Shown in pieces: positions 1-8,667 of a stretch of DNA of 19,463 nt (position 1 is its first letter; each line of letters begins with the position of its first letter). The DNA is taken from contig JBBDRL010000095.1 in assembly GCA_040905505.1 (NCBI GenBank), positions 1-19,463 on the forward strand. Direction: 5' to 3'. The translations under genes and the position numbers were made by a program. This DNA comes from WHSP01 sp040905505. GTDB lineage: Bacteria; Gemmatimonadota; Gemmatimonadetes; Longimicrobiales; Longimicrobiaceae. A model generated the notes under the pieces. That model made no database searches. It was not told the DNA's origin and saw nothing but the letters and a program-made list of their open reading frames with translations.

Positions 1-50
1 CTAGGTACTCGTGCGGGGCTCGCGTGAGGGTGGCTGCCGCGGATTTTCAT

Positions 51-55
51 GGAGG
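51..55 (+). promoter_or_regulatory. Ribosome binding site deciding the start of the DksA-like gene
   Basis: GGAGG lies 5 nt before ATG 61, an ideal Shine-Dalgarno arrangement. It lies just after the alternative ATG 49, so it cannot serve that start. This favours the 126-residue form. Confidence 0.6.
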
Positions 56-60
56 CGCGG

Positions 61-441
61 ATGTTGACAGACGCGGAGCGACAAACGATCGAAAGGAGGC
101 TCCTGGAGGAGCGTGAGCGCGCCGTCGAGGTCCTGCGCGAATTCGATCGGGATCGGCAGGCGAGCCTCCAGGAGGACACGGGGGAGCTCACTGCCTATCG
201 CTTCCATCCGGCCGACATTGGCACCGAAGCCATGGAGCGTGAAAAGCAATTCCTGCTCGCCAGTACAGAAGGCCGTCGCCTGTTCGAGATCGATGAGGCA
301 CTTCGACGCCTCTATCGAGACCCCGATCGATTCGGCGTCTGTGCGAGCTGCGGTCGCGACATTCCTTTCGAACGGCTCGAGGTCGTGCCGGCGACTAGCC
401 TCTGCGCTACCTGTCAGGACCGGGCCGAAGCCGCTTCTTGA
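61..441 (+). CDS. DksA/TraR-family C4 zinc-finger regulator
   Basis: Small (126 aa) protein of the DksA/TraR family, whose members bind the RNA polymerase secondary channel and modulate initiation. Residues 1-35 are highly charged and likely coiled coil, and residues 68-90 form a second helix. The C-terminus holds a zinc finger with C94-x2-C97 and C115-x2-C118, all four cysteines present. The tip between the helices reads HPADIGTEA (about residues 49-57), like the Bacillus YteA-type members, and not the DxxDxA tip of E. coli DksA, so a ppGpp-partner role is not assured. I chose ATG 61 because GGAGG at 51-55 lies 5 nt before it. An in-frame ATG at 49 would add four residues (MEAR) but has no clear ribosome site. 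A 204-bp gap follows before citrate synthase. Family assignment is secure; precise function is inferred. Confidence 0.88.
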   Translation: MLTDAERQTIERRLLEERERAVEVLREFDRDRQASLQEDTGELTAYRFHPADIGTEAMEREKQFLLASTEGRRLFEIDEALRRLYRDPDRFGVCASCGRDIPFERLEVVPATSLCATCQDRAEAAS

Positions 442-476
442 GCCGCTCGGCCGCTGCCGACCGCCTGGATCTTCTC

Positions 477-506
477 TTGCCCGTCCGGCCCGTCTCACCT
501 TATACT
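477..506 (+). promoter_or_regulatory. Candidate sigma-70-type promoter upstream of citrate synthase
   Basis: TTGCCC at 477-482 and TATACT at 501-506 are separated by 18 bp. They match the -35 consensus at 4 of 6 positions and the -10 consensus at 5 of 6. The site is in the 204-bp gap between the DksA-like gene and citrate synthase, the largest gap in the window, where a promoter is expected. Transcription from here would give a leader of about 130 nt. No expression data exist in the sequence, and the -35 match is only moderate. Confidence 0.35.
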
Positions 507-546
507 CACGGCTTCGTTTGGGATATTGAGATTCTTCGCCCGACCG

Positions 547-560
547 CCGGTGAACACCGG
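547..560 (+). repeat. Short inverted repeat in the citrate synthase leader
   Basis: CCGGTG (547-552) is followed after AA by its exact complement CACCGG (555-560). It would form a tight hairpin in the untranslated leader. The spacing also suits a small palindromic operator. Function is unknown. Confidence 0.4.
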
Positions 561-602
561 GCGCGGGCTGCTCCGTTCGGGGCACCGAGACGGCGTCGAG
601 AC

Positions 603-618
603 GCCCGCATACGCGGGC
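603..618 (+). repeat. Hairpin just upstream of the citrate synthase ribosome site
   Basis: GCCCGC (603-608), loop ATAC, GCGGGC (613-618): a perfect 6-bp GC stem with a 4-nt loop. The likely ribosome site GAGGAAG follows at about 632-638, before ATG 646. It could influence initiation or mRNA stability. It lacks a proper T-run, so I do not call it a terminator. Confidence 0.4.
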
Positions 619-645
619 TTAATCCAGGTTTGAGGAAGCTACAAG

Positions 646-1782
646 ATGACCACCAATCCGGGCCTCGAAGGAGTCGTTCTAAGTCAAACGCAGCTGAGCG
701 CCATCGATGGCGAGAAGGGCGAGCTGATCTACGTCGGTTACGACATCGACGATCTGGCACGGAACACGACTTTCGAAGAGGTCGCGTTTCTACTCTGGAA
801 CCAGCGCCTCCCCTCCGCATCCGAGCTCGACGCTCTGACGCGCGACCTCGCCAAGGAGCGGGCCGTCAACGATTACATCCTCGGCGTGATCGGTTCGCTT
901 CCGAAGGATGCGGATTCGATGGCTACGTTGCGCACTGTCGTCTCGGCTCTCGCCCATACGGACAGCGAAGCCAACGACAACTCGGACGAGGCGAACCGGC
1001 GAAAGGCGATCCGCCTGACGGCGAAGATGCCGACCGTCATCGCTGCATTCGATCGCGCGCGGAAGGGACGCGACCCGGTCGCCCCTCGGACCGATCTCTC
1101 CACGGCTGCCAACTTCCTCTATATGCTCGGCGGTCAGGAGCCTGAGCAATTACGCGCCAGGACGTTGGATGCAGCACTCGTGCTCCATGCTGAGCACGGC
1201 ATGAACGCCTCGACCTTCGCGGCACGAGTCACCGCCGCCACGCTCTCGGATATGTACTCGGCCATCGTCTCCGCCATCGGTACGCTCAAAGGCGCCGCGC
1301 ACGGAGGGGCCAACACTCGCGTGATGGAGATGTTGCGCGCGATCGACGAGAGCGGTCGGGACCCGGGCGATTGGGTCCGTGACGCCCTGGAGCGGAAGGA
1401 GCGCGTGATGGGCTTCGGACACCGGGTCTACAAAGCCACCGACCCGCGCGCCACTGTGCTTCGCGAACTTGCCGATCAGATCATGAAGGGGCGCGAGGAG
1501 ACTCGTTGGCTGGACCTCTCCGATCGCGTCCGCGAGGCAATGTCTGCCGAGATGGAGAAGCGGGGTAAGCAGATCTACCCCAACGTCGACTTCTTCTCGG
1601 CGTCGGTCTACACCACCCTTGGCATCGACCTCGACCTCTTCACGCCCATCTTCGCGATGTCCCGCGTGACCGGCTGGACGGCGCATCTATTCGAGCAGTA
1701 CGCCAGCAACCGACTGATCCGGCCCAAGGCCGAGTACGTCGGGCCGAGAGGTCTTAAAGTGGTTCCGATCGACCAGCGCTGA
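646..1782 (+). CDS. gltA: Citrate synthase
   Basis: Condenses acetyl-CoA and oxaloacetate to citrate, the entry step of the TCA cycle in the cytoplasm. The protein is 378 aa, the short bacterial/archaeal form (like B. subtilis CitZ), and lacks the N-terminal extension of E. coli-type GltA. Residues 6-35 (GLEGV..QLSAIDGEKGELIYVGYDI) are the typical start of this subgroup. Active-site elements are in place: HAEHGMN with H181 and H184, GAAHGGAN with H219, GFGHRVYK with H259, and NVDFFSASVY with D315. GAGGAAG at about 632-638 gives a good ribosome site. The next gene is isocitrate dehydrogenase, consistent with a TCA pair. 2-Methylcitrate synthases share this fold and length and cannot be fully excluded from motifs alone, but no prp genes are nearby. 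Confidence 0.95.
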   Translation: MTTNPGLEGVVLSQTQLSAIDGEKGELIYVGYDIDDLARNTTFEEVAFLLWNQRLPSASELDALTRDLAKERAVNDYILGVIGSLPKDADSMATLRTVVSALAHTDSEANDNSDEANRRKAIRLTAKMPTVIAAFDRARKGRDPVAPRTDLSTAANFLYMLGGQEPEQLRARTLDAALVLHAEHGMNASTFAARVTAATLSDMYSAIVSAIGTLKGAAHGGANTRVMEMLRAIDESGRDPGDWVRDALERKERVMGFGHRVYKATDPRATVLRELADQIMKGREETRWLDLSDRVREAMSAEMEKRGKQIYPNVDFFSASVYTTLGIDLDLFTPIFAMSRVTGWTAHLFEQYASNRLIRPKAEYVGPRGLKVVPIDQR

Positions 1783-1803
1783 ACCTGGCGATCGGGCGTC
1801 TGC

Positions 1804-1845
1804 CGGGGGGGGGGGGGGGGGGGCGCCCCCCCCCCCCCCCCCCCG
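1804..1845. repeat. Perfect 42-bp G19-CG-C19 palindrome between citrate synthase and isocitrate dehydrogenase
   Basis: A run of 19 G (1805-1823), then CG, then 19 C (1826-1844). The outer C1804/G1845 pair also matches, making a 42-bp perfect palindrome with no loop. It sits 22 bp after the citrate synthase stop and 45 bp before the isocitrate dehydrogenase start. As RNA it could form a very strong hairpin, but no T-run follows. The symmetric homopolymers also match what is expected when poly-G read ends are merged during assembly, so the tract length, or even its existence, is uncertain. Confidence 0.9.
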
Positions 1846-1890
1846 CTTCCGTACCTGAGCTGATTTCACTATCAACCGACGACTGACACC

Positions 1891-3189
<1,299 letters not shown>

Positions 3190-3192
<3 letters not shown>

Positions 3193-3237
3193 CCCGTTAC
3201 CCCGTCCGCGCCTCGAGCGCGTCGAAAAAACGGGCTA
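3190..3237 (+). repeat. Nested inverted repeat spanning the icd stop codon
   Basis: The outer arms are 9 bp: TAGCCCGTT (3190-3198, including the icd stop) and AACGGGCTA (3229-3237). Nested inside are CGCGC (3207-3211) and GCGCG (3217-3221) around the loop CTCGA. The structure fills the icd-pepA gap, and an A-run lies just inside the right arm. No downstream T-run exists on the + strand, so an intrinsic terminator is not supported. It may instead be a 3'-end stabilising or processing hairpin. Confidence 0.5.
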
Positions 3238-3258
3238 CCGACTCGACGATCAGGAATC

Positions 3259-4776
3259 ATGGAAATAGCCGTTCTTCGCACGGACTGTACGGAGCACGCG
3301 ACAGCGCTCCTCGCAGTGACCGTCTTCGAAGGAGCCGACCCACAAGACGGCCCCGCCGGGAGACTGGACGAGCGCCTGCGGGCACAGGTCTCCGAGATCG
3401 TCGCACGGGGAGATTTCAAAGGCAAGCCGGGGGAGACGCTCCTGGTTTATCCGCGTGATGGCTCCGCACCACCGGAGCGGCTGCTACTGGTGGGGGCCGG
3501 GAAGCCGGAGGGGCTCGACGCGGAAGTTCTCCGCCGCGCCGCGGCCACGGCGGTCAAGCAGGTCGCGCGGCTCGGAATCGAACGCTTCGCGACGGTCATG
3601 CACGACGTCGGGGGTGGCTCGAACCGCCTGGAGCCGTCCGATGCGGCCCGGGCGGTTGCCGAGGGACTCGTGCTCGGGTCTTATGTCTTCGACCAGTTCA
3701 AGACGAAGCCGGACGACGAGACGGCGCCCGCCAAGCTGTCCGGAGTCGAGCTTCTCGAGAAGGTGGAAGAGCAGGCGACGCAGCTCGAGTCGGGGATCAG
3801 GATCGGAGGCGCGCTCGGGCGCGGGGAGAACCTGGCGAGAACGCTCGGAAACCTCCCCGGCAACGTGGCGACTCCCACCTATCTCGCCGACGAAGCCAGC
3901 CGGATCGCGTCTGACTTCGGCATGCAGGCCACCATTTTCGGTCCGGCCGAGCTCGAAGCGGAATCGATGGGTGCCATCCTCGCGGTCTCCCAGGGCTCCG
4001 AACAGGAGCCTCGCCTCATCGTGCTCGAGCACCGGAAAGGCCCCGAGGACGCGCGGCCCATCGCCCTCGTCGGCAAGGGTCTCACTTTCGACACGGGCGG
4101 CATTTCCATCAAACCCGCGCAGGGGATGGAGGAAATGAAGTTCGATATGTGTGGAGGCGCTGCCGTTCTGGGAGCGATGCAGGCGATCGGCGAGCTGGAT
4201 CTGCCGATCAACGTCGTCGCCGTCGTTCCTTCATCGGAGAACCTTCCATCCGGCAAGGCGCTCAAGCCCGGCGACATCATCCGCAGCCACTTCGGCAAGA
4301 CGATCGAGATCATCAACACGGATGCGGAGGGCCGCCTTATCCTGGCCGACGCGCTGTCTTACGTCCGGCGCTTCGAGCCGCTGGCCGTCGTCGATGCCGC
4401 GACCCTCACCGGTTCCTGTGTGATCGCGCTGGGGCATCAGGCGAGCGCCCTGCTGGGGAACGACGACGCGTTGATCGAGGAGCTCCGCACCGCCGGGGAC
4501 CGCGTGGGCGAGCGTGCGTGGCCGCTTCCAATGTTCGACGAATACCGGGAGCAGATCAAGTCAGAATACGCCGATATCAAGAACTCCGGCGGGCGTCCCG
4601 CCGGCTCCATCACGGCAGCCTGGTTCCTCCGCGAATTCGTCGGCGACATGACCTGGGCTCACCTCGACATCGCCGGGACCGCTTACGGCGAAGGCAAGCT
4701 CGCGTATCAGTCGAAGGGTGCTACGGGTGCGCCGACGCGCCTCTTCGTCGAGTGGGTGCTTGGGCGTGCGGCGTAA
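3259..4776 (+). CDS. pepA: Leucyl aminopeptidase (M17 family, PepA-type)
   Basis: Removes N-terminal residues from peptides in the cytoplasm; a two-metal (Zn/Mn) hexameric exopeptidase involved in peptide turnover. The protein is 505 aa, the family's usual length. The N-terminal macro-like M17 domain spans about residues 1-165. The catalytic domain shows GKGLTFDTGGISIK with metal/catalytic residues K273, D278 and K285, then KFDM with D296, then the signature NTDAEGRL with D355, E357 and R359. Spacing matches E. coli PepA (K270, D275, K282, D293, D353, E355, R357). In E. coli PepA also binds DNA at Xer sites and carAB; nothing here tests that role. The gene starts 66 bp after icd, across an inverted repeat. 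Its last 11 bp are overlapped by the probable GTG start of the following outer-membrane gene. Confidence 0.96.
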   Translation: MEIAVLRTDCTEHATALLAVTVFEGADPQDGPAGRLDERLRAQVSEIVARGDFKGKPGETLLVYPRDGSAPPERLLLVGAGKPEGLDAEVLRRAAATAVKQVARLGIERFATVMHDVGGGSNRLEPSDAARAVAEGLVLGSYVFDQFKTKPDDETAPAKLSGVELLEKVEEQATQLESGIRIGGALGRGENLARTLGNLPGNVATPTYLADEASRIASDFGMQATIFGPAELEAESMGAILAVSQGSEQEPRLIVLEHRKGPEDARPIALVGKGLTFDTGGISIKPAQGMEEMKFDMCGGAAVLGAMQAIGELDLPINVVAVVPSSENLPSGKALKPGDIIRSHFGKTIEIINTDAEGRLILADALSYVRRFEPLAVVDAATLTGSCVIALGHQASALLGNDDALIEELRTAGDRVGERAWPLPMFDEYREQIKSEYADIKNSGGRPAGSITAAWFLREFVGDMTWAHLDIAGTAYGEGKLAYQSKGATGAPTRLFVEWVLGRAA

Positions 4777-6704
4777 CATCCGGCCCCATGCACGTCCGCT
4801 AGCCAGATCCGTCGATTGGATCTGGCTCGCCGCCTTTCTGGTGGTCACGCTCTGTCTCGTCACGCCGGCCGACGCGCAGGAACCCTCGGACCCCCGGCCA
4901 GTCGGGGGAGATACTGTGCCGCCAGATACCGTCCTTGTAACGATCCCGCCCGAAGAAGCCGCCGGTGATACGATTCCGGGCCTGCTCCAGGAAGCTGCGG
5001 AATCCGAGGCTCACACGCCGATCCTCCCGAATCTTCCCCCCAGCGGCCCCCCCCGCGCCCCCCCCGGGGGGGCCCCCTGGGCGTTGGATCTGGGATCGGG
5101 CTGAGCTTGCCCGCTTACCAGGCATGACCTTGCTGGAGTTCATCGAGCTTCTTCCGGGCGTCATACGCTTCCGCGCAGGAGGGTTCGGGCGACCTGAAGG
5201 CATCGTCGCGCTGGGCGCGGGAGGCGCTCGTGTGCGCGTCCTCCTGGACGGGTTCGAGCTCGACCCGCTCGGAACGGGTGCATTCCCGCTCGAAACGATC
5301 GCACTGCTGGATCTGAACCGGGTAATCGTCGAACGCAGCCTCTCCGGGATCCGGGTCGAGCTGGAGAGTTTCAGGCTGGAGACATCGGAACCGTTTTCGA
5401 CGGTGGAGATGGGCACGGGCGCGGCACAGACCCGCGTCCTGCGTGCCCTTTTCAGTCGCGGCTTCACGGGCGGGCGTTCGATCGGCACAGGCGCCTTCGA
5501 CCTGGTCACCACCGGTGGGATTGGCGTCAACGAGGAGTACCAGCACTCGAACGCAAACCTGCGTTGGAGTCATGCGCTCGGCGATGACGCAGGCGTCCAG
5601 ATCGAATGGCGGCGCACTGCCGTGGATCGCGCGGGGAGCGTGTTCCCACAGCAGACCACGCGATCGGATCTGCTCGTGACCACACGAACCCGGATTCGCG
5701 AGGCGCTCGTCCTCGAGGCGATCCTGGGCAGGAGTGCCAGTGAGGAGGAGGCGGCTGAGGCGATTCCCGGCCGCTTCAGCTCGAGCCAGGCTGCCGCTCG
5801 TGCCGCTTATTCGACGGAACGCCTCGGACTGAGCGGCCTGGCCAGGGTACGAAGCTCCGGCGATGGCTCCGTCCCGCTCCCGGCTGGCGAGCTAGAGGGT
5901 AGCGTCCATTTCCGACCGTTGCCGCGCCTCCGTATCGAAGCCGACTCACGCCTGGCCAGATCGGGCGACGAGAGCGCCGCCGAGTCTCGAATTCTCGCTA
6001 GCGCGCTCCTCCCCGGCGGCATCTCCCTGTTTGGATCCTTCGCTGCCGGCGATAGATTCGTTCCGTCCTTCGAGGTCGACGAAGCCGAGGCGGAAGAAGG
6101 AGTCCTCCGGCACCTCCGTGGAGTCCCGGTGAGGTCCACGAGTGGCGGCTGGAGATTCGGGGCGGAGATCGCCGGTCTGTTCGGATCGCTCGGCGCTGCC
6201 GCTTTCCAGAAACCCGAGAGCCCCGTTCTCCCATTTGGCCTGCCGTTCGATTTTGGCTCGCCCGGTTTCGAAGCTCCGGCGCTCACCGGCGCCGAGGTAT
6301 ACTTCAGGATCCCAGTCCCGCGGACAGGCGGAGCACTGCGCATGGAGGGATGGTACAGCCGCGCGCAGGATGTCGCCGGCCGCCCCTATACGCCCAATGA
6401 GTTCGGACGCGTAGCAGTCGTGTTCCACGACGTTTTCTATGATGGACAGCTCGAGCCGAGCCTCCGCTTGGAGGGCATCCACCGGGGCAGTGCACTGGTC
6501 GCCAGCGAACCGGGGGGTGAATTCAGTGCGGGAACCCGCCCGAACCAGACACTCGATCTGTCGATCAACATCCGCATTCTTTCCGTCCAAGCATTCCTCC
6601 TGTGGGAGAATGTGCTCAACACTCAGACCGCGACGGATTTTCCCGACGCGCCGCCGGCCTTCCCGCGAATCGTTTACGGCGCCAGTTGGCAGTTTCTGAA
6701 CTGA
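4766..6704 (+). CDS. TonB-plug-like outer-membrane beta-barrel protein, frameshifted in a C/G tract
   Basis: A single gene read in two frames. The first part (GTG 4766, possibly TTG 4760) encodes a basic start, a hydrophobic segment (WIWLAAFLVVTLCLVTPADA) and a probable cleavage before Q-E, i.e. a Sec signal peptide. A Pro/Asp/Thr-rich stretch follows. This frame stops at 5104. The second frame continues with WIWDRAELARLPGMTLLEFI, a plug-like start, then GVIRFRAGGF and VRVLLDGFEL. After it come beta-rich segments, ending in IVYGASWQFLN, a plausible barrel terminus. Removing one base in the C/G tract at 5036-5082 gives a 645-residue protein. Most ATG-based calls would start at 4965 and miss the signal peptide. 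The protein is shorter than most TonB receptors, and no clear TonB box is visible. Substrate unknown. Membership in the TonB receptor superfamily is inferred. Confidence 0.7.
5036..5082. repeat. C/G homopolymer tract at the frameshift
   Basis: Consecutive runs C6 (5036-5041), C8 (5047-5054), C8 (5058-5065), G7 (5066-5072) and C5 (5073-5077), ending in GGGC. It encodes a Pro/Gly-rich linker between the signal-peptide region and the plug-like domain. The surrounding coding frame moves by +1 across it, equivalent to one extra base or two missing. Homopolymer miscalling is the simplest explanation; slippage-based phase variation is possible. Confidence 0.85.
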
Positions 6705-6846
6705 TGCTCGATCGAACCCGTCATCAGCGGATGCTCCAACCCGATGAGGGCCGTATCTTGAACGCGGAACGACGACGACGCGCCGATCCGCGCCGGAGCG
6801 GCCCGCAACGCGAATCCGCCCGAGCTTCGACACGAACCTCAGAGCA

Positions 6847-7740
6847 ATGATCCGAAGTATGACCGGCTACGGCGAGGCTTCAGGACCCACCGCCGCAGGT
6901 ACGCTGCGGGTGGAGCTGCGGACCGTCAATCACCGTTATCTCAACCTGAATACGCGCTTACCGTCTTCACTCGCGCGTTGGGAAAATGAGATCAAGGATT
7001 GGCTCAGGCCCGCATTCTCCCGCGGGCACGTCAACTGTACCGCGCGCTGGGAACCCGCGTCGGAGGCCGCGGGCGAACGCAGGTACCGTCTCGATGAGGA
7101 CCGCGTAGCCAACTATCTCCGCCTCTTCGAGGTGCTCGCGAGCAAGTTCGGCGTTTCAGGTTCCCCCGACCTCGCTCTCCTTACGCGCTTCAACGATGTG
7201 ATCGTGCGGGCCGAGGAGGAGGAAGCCAGCCACGAGGTTCAGGGCGAGGAACTGCGGGAAATTCTGGTCGAGGCGGCGAAACAAGTCACTCAGATGCGGA
7301 TCGATGAAGGCCAGCGGCTGGAAACCGACCTGCGGGAGCGTGTTGGTGCGATCGAGCAGTCTCTCTCCGCTATTGAGGCACTGGCCCCCACCCGCTTGGA
7401 GAACGAACGTATACGCCTGTCGGAGGCCGTTCAGGAGCTGCTCGAGGGCGCTCCGGTGGACCAGACCCGCGTCGCTCAGGAGATCGCCTTCCTCGCCGAA
7501 CGTTGGGATGTCAACGAGGAGCTCGTGCGGTTTCGGTCACATAACGAACTCCTGTTGGATCTGCTCGACAGCGACTCCGAGGAGCCGGTAGGGAAGCGCC
7601 TCTCCTTTCTCGTACAGGAGATGCACCGTGAAGCGAACACCATCGGATCGAAAGCGAACGACGCGGGAATCTCACACCTCGTCGTCGCGATCAAGGACGA
7701 GCTGGAACGGCTGAGGGAGCAGGTGGAGAACGTCGAGTGA
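6847..7740 (+). CDS. yicC: YicC/YloC-family endoribonuclease
   Basis: Family of metal-dependent endoribonucleases; E. coli YicC takes part in small-RNA decay. The protein is 297 aa, as usual (about 290). The N-terminal signature MIRSMTGYGEA is at residues 1-11 and is followed by LRVELRTVNHRYLNLNTRLP. The C-terminal DUF1732 region contains FLVQEMHREANTIGSKAND and ends in a long helix (IKDELERLREQVENVE). Both halves are intact. The gene is followed by gmk with a 4-bp GTGA overlap; the yicC-gmk-rpoZ-coaBC order is widely conserved in bacteria. A 142-bp gap precedes it and probably holds a promoter for the long downstream train. I see only a weak -10-like TATCTT at 6754-6759 and no matching -35. 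Confidence 0.94.
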   Translation: MIRSMTGYGEASGPTAAGTLRVELRTVNHRYLNLNTRLPSSLARWENEIKDWLRPAFSRGHVNCTARWEPASEAAGERRYRLDEDRVANYLRLFEVLASKFGVSGSPDLALLTRFNDVIVRAEEEEASHEVQGEELREILVEAAKQVTQMRIDEGQRLETDLRERVGAIEQSLSAIEALAPTRLENERIRLSEAVQELLEGAPVDQTRVAQEIAFLAERWDVNEELVRFRSHNELLLDLLDSDSEEPVGKRLSFLVQEMHREANTIGSKANDAGISHLVVAIKDELERLREQVENVE

Positions 7741-8402
7741 CCGACACGAGCCAGCCTCTGACGACCCCGACGTTTCCGATCATCTTCGCCGCACCTTCGG
7801 GTGCAGGAAAGACGACCATCGCGCGCGAGCTCAGCGTCAGGCGCGAAGATGTCGAATTTTCCATATCCGCCACGACCCGCCCACCCCGCCCGGGCGAACG
7901 CGATGGAGTCGACTACTTCTTCAGGTCGGAAGCCGAATTTCGAGATCTGATCGCGGGCGGTCAGCTGCTGGAATGGGCCGAGGTCCACGGCAAGCTTTAC
8001 GGAACTCCGCGGGTCAACCTTGAACATGCGGGTTCGCGAGGCCATTTTCTATTGCTCGACGTCGATGTTCAGGGCTCGCGTCAGATCAAGGCGGCCGTTC
8101 CCGAGGCAGTCTCGATATTCGTGCTGCCACCGACGGGCGCTGAACTCGCACGGCGACTGATGGGGCGTGCCAGCGAAGACCAGGCGGTTCAGCGCAGGCG
8201 GCTCCAGGCGGCGCGGCAGGAGTTGAGTGCCGCCCTCGAGTTTGATTTCCTCATCATCAACCAGAGCGTACCCGAGGCGGCTGACGCCGTCGAGCAGATC
8301 ATGGCCGCCGAATCGCTGCGAACCTCGCGCGCCGACGGTCTTGAACCACGAGTTGCCTCCCTGATTGCCGGTGTCGACGCGATCCTGAAGGCGAAACCCT
8401 GA
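7737..8402 (+). CDS. gmk: Guanylate kinase
   Basis: Phosphorylates GMP (and dGMP) to GDP with ATP, essential for GTP supply and for recycling cyclic-di-GMP products. The protein is 221 aa, slightly longer than the typical 205-210. The P-loop APSGAGKT is at residues 19-26. The GMP-binding segment reads ISATTRPPRPGERDGVDYFF, and LLLDVDVQGSRQIK is the following strand-loop. FLIINQSVPEA near the C-terminus is also typical. The start is GTG at 7737, overlapping the yicC stop in GTGA; no ATG lies near enough upstream of the P-loop to replace it. The residues before the P-loop are a short Thr/Pro-rich leader. rpoZ follows after 24 bp. Confidence 0.96.
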   Translation: MTDTSQPLTTPTFPIIFAAPSGAGKTTIARELSVRREDVEFSISATTRPPRPGERDGVDYFFRSEAEFRDLIAGGQLLEWAEVHGKLYGTPRVNLEHAGSRGHFLLLDVDVQGSRQIKAAVPEAVSIFVLPPTGAELARRLMGRASEDQAVQRRRLQAARQELSAALEFDFLIINQSVPEAADAVEQIMAAESLRTSRADGLEPRVASLIAGVDAILKAKP

Positions 8403-8426
8403 TCCAGATAAGGCAGAGCGAACAAT

Positions 8427-8660
8427 ATGCACGTCATCACACCGGGCGCCGTCGCGCGCCACACCGATAGCAAGTACCTGGGCGTTCTGGTCGCCGCCAA
8501 GTACGCCCGCAACCTGAACGAGTTCGGCCGCGGGTTGATGTCGGACGAGCCTCCGGCGGGGGAGCTACGCGAGAAGCTCACGACCACGGCCCTGGAAGCC
8601 GTCGCGCGGGGCGAAGTGGAGTACGAGCTGACTCCGCGCCGCCGCCCAGCCGACTTGTAG
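8427..8660 (+). CDS. rpoZ: DNA-directed RNA polymerase omega subunit
   Basis: Small RNA polymerase subunit that helps fold and hold the beta' subunit; in proteobacteria it forms part of a ppGpp site. The protein is 77 aa, a normal omega length. The core DSKYLGVLVAAKYARNLNEF (about residues 13-32) corresponds to the conserved helix region, and LTTTALEAVARGEVEYEL matches the 'A..A...G.I.Y' end of the family. The sequence is divergent, so the call rests on these segments and on position immediately after gmk, the usual gmk-rpoZ arrangement. coaBC begins 7 bp after the stop. Confidence 0.88.
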   Translation: MHVITPGAVARHTDSKYLGVLVAAKYARNLNEFGRGLMSDEPPAGELREKLTTTALEAVARGEVEYELTPRRRPADL

Positions 8661-8667
8661 CCGCCGG

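Noticed and set aside
1..585. Long open frame on the minus strand opposite the DksA-like gene
   Set aside because: It is antisense to a gene with clear zinc-finger motifs and shows no recognisable domain; such frames are common in GC-rich DNA.
438..1145. Plus-strand open frame of 235 codons across the citrate synthase leader and 5' half
   Set aside because: Arg/Gly/Ser-rich, low-complexity translation typical of an off-frame reading of a GC-rich gene; overlaps the well-supported citrate synthase.
1804..1845. Intrinsic terminator at the G/C palindrome
   Set aside because: No T-run follows and there is no loop; the tract may also be an assembly artefact.
4965..5085. ATG 4965 as the true start of the outer-membrane protein
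   Set aside because: Its first 40 residues are Arg/Pro-rich with no signal peptide, while the other frame in the same stretch encodes a textbook one, so a frameshift is the better explanation.
6705..6846. Possible promoter before yicC (TATCTT at 6754-6759)
   Set aside because: The -10-like match is weak and no -35 element is found at the right distance, so I describe the gap but do not annotate a promoter.
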